Shown here: positions 58,081 to 64,000 of the stretch, one piece after another
Position numbering within the stretch: position 1 is the first letter of the stretch
Layout of the letters: each line of letters opens with the position of its first letter
NCBI GenBank assembly: GCA_025506515.1
Contig: CM046453.1
Location: forward strand, 34,855,851-34,919,850
Direction of reading: 5' to 3'
DNA: 64,000 nucleotides
Source: Flaveria trinervia
Taxonomy: Eukaryota; Streptophyta; Magnoliopsida; Asterales; Asteraceae
The notes under the pieces: model-generated
Database searches by the model: none
Told to the model about the DNA's origin: nothing
Seen by the model: only the letters and a program-made list of their open reading frames with translations
Translations under genes and position numbers: made by a program

Positions 58081-59430
58081 CAGGTACAATATACATGATT
58101 CATTTTGATCTTAATGTTACATCTTCTAACACATGGGTATTGGATACCGGATGTGGAACTCACATTTGCAATTTGTTGCAGGGGTTCAAAAGAAGTAGGG
58201 ACTTCAATCAAGGGGATGTTAGCCTCTTCATGGGCAATGGAACCAAAGTCCAAGTTGAAGCTCGTGGGGACTACATCCTAAAACTTCCAAATGGCTTGGA
58301 TGTTATTTTGAAGAATGTTTTGTATGCTCCTAGTTTGACTAGGAACATTATTTCTGTATCCCGATTAAGACATTATGATTATGTATTATCTTTTGTTGAA
58401 AATGATATTCACGTTTCTTTAAATGATATGTTCTATTTTAAAGCAATTCCCATTAATAGTATTTATGAATTGGTTCATGAAAATGCTTTAAATAGTTCAT
58501 TGTACCATACTAACACCAAGAAACTCAAGTTGGATTTGAGTGATACCTATCTTTGGCATTGTCGTCTTGGTCATATAAACAAGAAACATATACGAACACT
58601 TCAAAAGAATGGTCTTTTGAAAACGAATGAATGTGATTCATTTGATGTTTGTGAATCTTGTTTACAAGGAAAAATGACTAAGGCACCCTTTAGTGGAACT
58701 AACGAAAGGGCAAAAGATTTACTAGGAATCATACATTCGGATGTATGTGGTCCTTTTAAACCAATGACTAGGAATGGTGAAAGATACTTCATCACCTTTA
58801 CCGACGATTATAGATGCTATGGGTATGTGTACTTATTAAGGCACAAAGATGAAGCTTTTGAAATGTTCAAAATCTTCAAGAATGAAGTAGAAAATCAACT
58901 CAACAAGTCGATTAAAATTCTCCGCACCGATAGAGGAGGTGAATACCTAAGTGATGTTTTTCAGGATCATCTTAAGAGTTATGGGATTGTCTCACAACTC
59001 ACTCCACCTGGAACACGACAACATAATGGTGTGTCTGAGAGGAGGAATCGAACCTTATTGGATATGGTTCGATCTATGATGGCTAGAAGCACATTACCTC
59101 TATCATTTTAGGGTTTCGCTTTGCTCTCCGCGGCCCGTATTCTAAATATGGCCCCAACCAAAAAGGTGGAAAGGACACCTTTTGAGATATGGCATGGAAG
59201 ATTTCCATCCCTATCATACTTAAGGGTCTGGGGTTGTGAGGCTTACGTTAAGACTCCCACCCCAAACAAATTGGAAGTCCGATCCACCAAGTGTATCTTT
59301 ATTAGATATTCTAGAGATTCTATGAGATATTATTTCTATGATCCACTAGAACAAAAGGTGTTTGTTGCAAGAAAGGGTGAATTCTTAGAGGCAAAGTTCC
59401 TTATGGAAGGAACTAGCAGTAGAACAGTGG
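58081..59430 (+). pseudogene. pol: Protease and integrase, element K
   Basis: The protease has WVLDTGCGTHIC (D-T-G) at about 58135. The integrase zinc finger is HCRLGHINKKHI...CESCLQGK (58558-58672). The core has IHSDVCGPF, ILRTDRGGEY and NGVSERRNR, so the D, D and E are all present. A TAG at 59109, where a Trp is expected (LSF-stop-GF), ends the first long open stretch; the same frame continues from 59112 with the ILNMAPTKK and GCEAYVKT segments. Confidence 0.92.
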
Positions 59431-61204
59431 ATCTTGAGGAGGATCAAGAACCACAACCCAATGCACGTTTGGTTGAAACTAGCACTCAACATGAGGATGT
59501 TGAGGATGATCAAGCAGTTGATCAATACACACAAAACGTTCGCAGAAGTGGTAGAACTAGTAATCCACCTGAAAGGTATGGATTTTTCATGGATGGATGT
59601 TATGTGGTAGATTCAGATGAACCAACCACATACCAGAATGCAGTGTCCAATTTGGATTGTGACAAATGGCTTGAGGCCATGAACGTTGAGATGCAATCCA
59701 TGTATGACAATCAAGTTTGGGAACTTGTTGTACCACCCTTGATTCCAAAGTAGTTGGAAGCAAGTGGGTTTTCAAGAAGAAACCGATATGCATGGAAACT
59801 TGGATACTTATAAAGCTAGACTTGTAGCAAAGGGTTTCACTCAAACTCAAGGGATTGACTGTAATGAAACTTTCTCACCTGTTACGATGCTAAAGTCTAT
59901 AAGGATTTTGTTCGCCATAGCTGCTCATTATGATTATGAGATTTGGCAAATGGATGTCAAAACCGCTTTCCTAAATGGATATCTTAAGGAAGATGTCTAT
60001 ATGGTTCAGCCTGAAGGTTTTGTTGATCCAAAACATCCTGATAAAGTATGCAAATTAAAGAAATCAATCTATGGATTGAAACAAGCATCGAGAAGCTGGA
60101 ATCATCGTTTTGATGAGGAGGTAAAGAAATTTGGCTTCATCAAAAACGCTGATGAGGCTTGTGTATATAAGAAGGCTAGTGGGAGCACAATAACTTTCCT
60201 AGTATTGTATGTTGATGACATACTACTATTTGGAAATGACATTCCAACCTTGGAAGGTGTAAAAACCTAGCTTGGAAGTGTTTTTCCATTAAGGATCTAG
60301 GAGAAGCCGCCTATATTCTGGGAATAAAGATCTATAGGGATAGATCAAGGCAGTTGATTGGTTTGAATCAAAGTGCATACATTGATAAGATCTTGAAAAG
60401 GTTCAAGATGGAGAACTCTAAGAAAGGTACCGTACCTATTCAAAGAGGAACGATATTGAATATGACTCAATGTCCTAGCTCAAAGGATGAGCAAGATAAA
60501 ATGAAGGTAGTCCCATACGCATCTGCTATTGGATCCATCATGTATGCAATGATATGCACTTGACCGGACGTGTCATGCGCCTTAAGCATGACAAGTCGTT
60601 ACCAGCAAAATCCTGAAAACAGTTATTGGATGGTTGTTAAGAACATACTTAAGTACCTAAGGAGGACAAGAGATATGTTCCTAATCTATGGATCTGGTGA
60701 TGAGGAACTCGTTGTAAAAGGTTACACGGATACGAATTTCCAAACCGGTCGTGATGATTCTCGGTCACAATCGGGATATATTTTCATTCTGAATGGAGGA
60801 GTGGTCTCATGGAAGAGCTCCAAACAGGATGTGGTGCTCTATCAACTACAGAATCAGAATACGTCGCCGCTTCATTAGCAGCTCAAGAAGCTGCATGGCT
60901 GAAGAAATTCATAGCCGATCTAGGGGTTGTCCCTTCCATTCAGGACCCCCTAGAGATCTTTTGTGATAACGAGGGTGTGATTGCTCAAATCAAGGAACCT
61001 CGTGCTCATCAAAAGACTAGGCACATTGAGCGGAGATTCAACTGCATACGAGATGAAGTTGAAAAGGGAAAGATATGTATTCGCAAAGTTCACACAGATC
61101 AAAACATTGCGGATCCTCTCACGAAGCTCCTTGAAAAGGCAAAGCATGAAGGTCATACTTGTGCCATGGGACTTCGATATTCTAGTGATGGATTTGATCT
61201 GTAA
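59431..61204 (+). pseudogene. pol: Reverse transcriptase and RNase H, element K
   Basis: RT starts WLEAMNVEMQSMYDNQVWELV. It has a frameshift at about 59750, then VFKKKTDMHGN, QMDVKTAFLNGYLKEDVYM, SIYGLKQASRSWN and an intact YVDD (about 60210). A TAG at 60268, a frameshift just after it and a TGA at 60561 follow. RNase H reads VKGYTDTNFQTGRDDSRSQSG with a frameshift near 60830, then STTESEYVAASLAAQEAAW and DNEGVIAQ, ending DPLTKLLEKAKHEGHT. The true stop is at 61202. The 3' untranslated region 61205-61951 holds nothing recognised. Confidence 0.92.
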
Positions 61205-61951
61205 ATTTTGTATTTGGATATGTGGAACTCTTTATTATTTGAATAAAATTATTTGGTTATAATGTTTCAATTAATGTTCCAATTAACATGTTTAATCCAT
61301 GAGTAAATTGTTTACTCTAAATGTCCGTAGCGTTCATACTTGTGGGAACAAGTGTGAGGGTAAGATTATTATGAACTCGGATTGGTTGATATTCATAAGG
61401 AATGAATATAGAGCAGTTGGTTGTTACCAAGGTTCATAGATATTTGCGAGATGCAAATATTGGACTGACCCGCATCTCAAATTTTACTACATGGAATCTT
61501 ATTGATTGATCATAAGTAAATTTGAGTAAAGGCGAATATCATTTGGTATCCTCCGACCTGAGATACATATTGGGTTTTGATATTCACCAAGTACTATACC
61601 TTGAGCTAATTCTTCACTGTCCTGAAATAGTGGACAGCATATAAGGGTATGTTCAGGTATGACACGAGGTGTTTGTGAGAAACGTATGTAGTCAAGATGG
61701 AGTTTGTTCCTTTTATTTGTTGAGATTTAGATGTCTAAGGCCTGATAAGTTAAATCAACAAGGAATGATCACTCTGTGTTCTTGGATTTAACATGATATC
61801 TGTAACAAAAGGATAGATGATTGATTCACCTAAATCATTTCAAGTAGGATACTTGAATGGATGATGTTTTGAATGGCTATAAGTCATGTGTATTAAGGGT
61901 AGTAAACCGTTGTTAGGCGGTATTTACTGCTTGCATCAAATTCTATGAATC

Positions 61952-61968
61952 TTGGGCAAGTGGGAGAT
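61952..61968 (+). other. Polypurine tract, element K
   Basis: TTGGGCAAGTGGGAGAT directly before the 3' LTR, the usual form in plant copia elements. Confidence 0.85.
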
Positions 61969-63108
61969 CGTAGGATTCTATGTGCCCAAGACACGTAGAA
62001 TATTGATGCGGTTAGTACGTTATGATCCAAGTCAGGTTATACCCAATAACAAGCTTAGCAAACACCAATTAATATTTAATTGATGATATGATCATGCAAT
62101 TAAATATTTACACCAATTTAGAAAATGGGTTTTCTAAATAAATTGCATATGAGAAGGAACAACTTATTAGAATATTTGTTCAATGATATTATTTAAAGTG
62201 CTATTTAAATAAGTTAGATAACACCAAATAATAATGAGAACTTATAACTTATAAGTTAAATGGTTGATTGTATAACTTATAAGACTTATACATACAATTA
62301 AATGGTTAATTGTATGTCTAGTTACAAGGCCAATTTTAATGTGTGTGTTTAATTTAAAGGAGGGAAAGCCCTTTTGAATAAGGGATCGGCCGCCCCTCCC
62401 CTTGATTCTAATAGGACCCTTTGCTTGGTAAACTACACACACATTAACTAGCCTTGTGGACTTCATTTTGCTCATCCAATCTCAACACATGCAATAGACA
62501 CAAAACACCTTTCTCTCTCTCTAATTGCTACGGCCAGGCAGCAGCATTTTGAGAGTTTTAGGAGTGAAATTTTGTGTTAGTTTTGGTGTAAAGATCTCCC
62601 TAACAAGAGGTGTTTGCAAGGAGGCTTGGGGTATACAAACTTGAGGGTTCCTCCTCTTGGAACCTTGGTCGAATTCATCTCCATCTTCATCTATCTTGCT
62701 GCTGGAAATTCATGGTTTTGAAGGCTCTTGGCAGCTTTCCTTTGGAGGTTTGGTGTCCAAGTTCAAGCAACCATGATGCTTGCTTAGAGGCTAAAGGGAA
62801 AGGGCACTTGAGGACTTCTACCCTTGAAATCTTAGTCATTTTTTAGCCTCATTTCAGCCTTCTTTTGGTTGTTTTTGGCAGCATCCAAAAAGGTAGTATC
62901 TTGGTATGATTATATCATGTTTTGGTTGTTCTTATCCTATGGTATGCTTGTTTTCACATAATAAAGATCCTTATGTTTTGGGTTTGTTGGTTTTCCACAT
63001 TAGAAAGATAAATTTCAGAAACTCTAATATGTTTTAAAGTAGTACATTCTGCTGCGTTTCATGTGTTTAAGTGGTTAAACAAGCTGAAAAGGTGTAACAA
63101 ACCCAACA
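61969..63108 (+). repeat. 3' LTR of copia element K
   Basis: 1140 bp, nearly identical to the 5' LTR. The first base is C in place of T (CGTAGGATTC), so the TG terminus is mutated here. It ends AACAAACCCAACA at the TGTTC duplication. Confidence 0.95.
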
Positions 63109-64000
63109 TGTTCAACCTTAACCTCCAATTCAGGTGGGGCTTGACTTGGAGGGGAATGTAAGTCAACCAACTCTCCACTCTTGAGCTTTTGCTTGATCAT
63201 CCTGATATGCTCATCCATAGTTGATAGAGACATGGGGCCAAGTCTCCTTCCGGAGAATCCATACAGCTTCAAGAAGCTCATCATCCTCAGTCTGTCAACA
63301 GATTTCTTAATGCTTTTATGGATGATGGCTCTTGACTTAGCAGCTTCTAACCTTAGCTTTCTTTTGGTTGTCTTTCCCTCCTCGACTATCTCAAGCTCAA
63401 GTTGTTTAAGATACTCAAACTTGATATAGTCAAAAGATAAGTGAAGAAGTGCTTTTGCCTGATAGAGGCATGTGGCACTCAGGCAGTTGATCATCTTGAT
63501 CCTTTCTTCTTTTTTATCTACTTGAGGTTCTTGTTGAACACATCTTCTTGTGCAGGACTTTCTTGAACTGGGGAGAGGGTAGGCCCATGCTAATACAATC
63601 TTTTCTTTCTTCTTTGATTTGTACTAGAAGCTCTGCATCTACTGCCTCCTTCTTCTCCCTTGACCTTTCCAGGTCAACCAGTTCATTTAACTCTTCCAAG
63701 GGGAGAGAGATGAAAATATCTATGTCATAGTTCCTTGTCTGCAGATAGTTTATCTTGACTGGCCTTAGGAGCCTCAAAAGCACTCATCTCTCTTTGAGTA
63801 GGGGAAAAGAAGAGAGAATCATGGTACTCACTAAAACCTAAATCTTCATCAGTGAAGAAATCAAGGTTGGGGATTGGTTGGTTGAGATCTAAAGGCTGGG
63901 GATGGTAACTGTCCCCTGAAGGTTGATCACTTTAGTGTTAAGACTCAAAGTGATGGCTTAAGGCAGTTTGGCTTATGAGCTCATCAGGCTGAGCATGAGG
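63109..64000 (-). pseudogene. Third ORF of element J, 5' part
   Basis: Open over 63075-63494 on minus (its last residues run into K) with YIKFEYLKQLELEIVEE, RMMSFLKLYGFSGRRLGP, STMDEHIRMIKQK and PPELEVKVEH. A second open block (63514-63783) has VKINYLQTRNYDIDIFISL. It continues to the window end. It is the cleanest copy of the conserved core seen in G and H. The function is unknown to me. Confidence 0.78.

Larger units (their letters stand above)
53022..63108 (+). mobile_element. Full-length Ty1/copia element K, TSD TGTTC
   Basis: 10,087 bp including a 1143-bp solo LTR in its leader. The target duplication TGTTC is perfect (53017-53021 and 63109-63113). The LTRs differ at only about 14 positions in 1140 bp by eye, so it is the youngest datable insertion here, about one million years old at usual plant rates (estimate). 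Gag-pol is one frame with a few stops and shifts. There is no third ORF. The lineage within copia is not assigned. Confidence 0.96.

Overview
This window is intergenic DNA from a large, repeat-rich plant nuclear genome. Nearly all of it is nested LTR retrotransposons of the Ty3/gypsy and Ty1/copia superfamilies. I found no host gene, rRNA, tRNA or CRISPR array. The initiator-Met primer sites, plant-type gag/pol motifs and copia elements with an extra 3' ORF point to a eudicot; Asteraceae is plausible but not proven. Every gag/pol reading frame is broken by stops, frameshifts or deletions. Even so, six insertions can be bounded to the base by perfect 5-bp target-site duplications (TSDs).

Left third (1-13291, mostly minus strand): three decayed copies, A, B and C, of one Ty3/gypsy family, probably a Tekay/Del-like chromovirus. 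B's 3' end runs straight into an LTR (3215-4836) that is also A's 5' LTR. C has its own LTR (11329-13291). Between B and C lie copia LTR fragments and an unclassified stretch that ends in a hAT-like terminus.

13672-21934: copia element D (+), TSD CACGT, with a complete 5' LTR and a 3' LTR that has lost its U3 half.

22705-51837: a Sirevirus-like copia host. It consists of a 3'-ORF remnant (G), one LTR (24255-25114) and element H. H is interrupted by: element I (28258-40329, TSD CATCT), whose left LTR is inverted; a solo LTR (40772-41734, TSD GTGAT); and gypsy element E (42301-50546, TSD TGAAG). A minus-strand relative, J, is inserted in H's 3' ORF from 51838 and runs past the window end. J is itself split by a full-length copia element, K (53022-63108, TSD TGTTC). 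K's leader carries a further solo LTR (55001-56143, TSD TTTTG).

The most interesting items are: (1) element I, bounded by two inverted U5 LTR ends yet flanked by a clean TSD, as expected if a fold-back (snap-back) cDNA had been integrated; (2) an array of ~77-bp LTR-like repeats plus a TATA box directly upstream of I's third ORF, which looks like an internal promoter; (3) a third-ORF protein core conserved among G, H and J; (4) a similar short repeat motif in a gypsy LTR and an unrelated copia leader.
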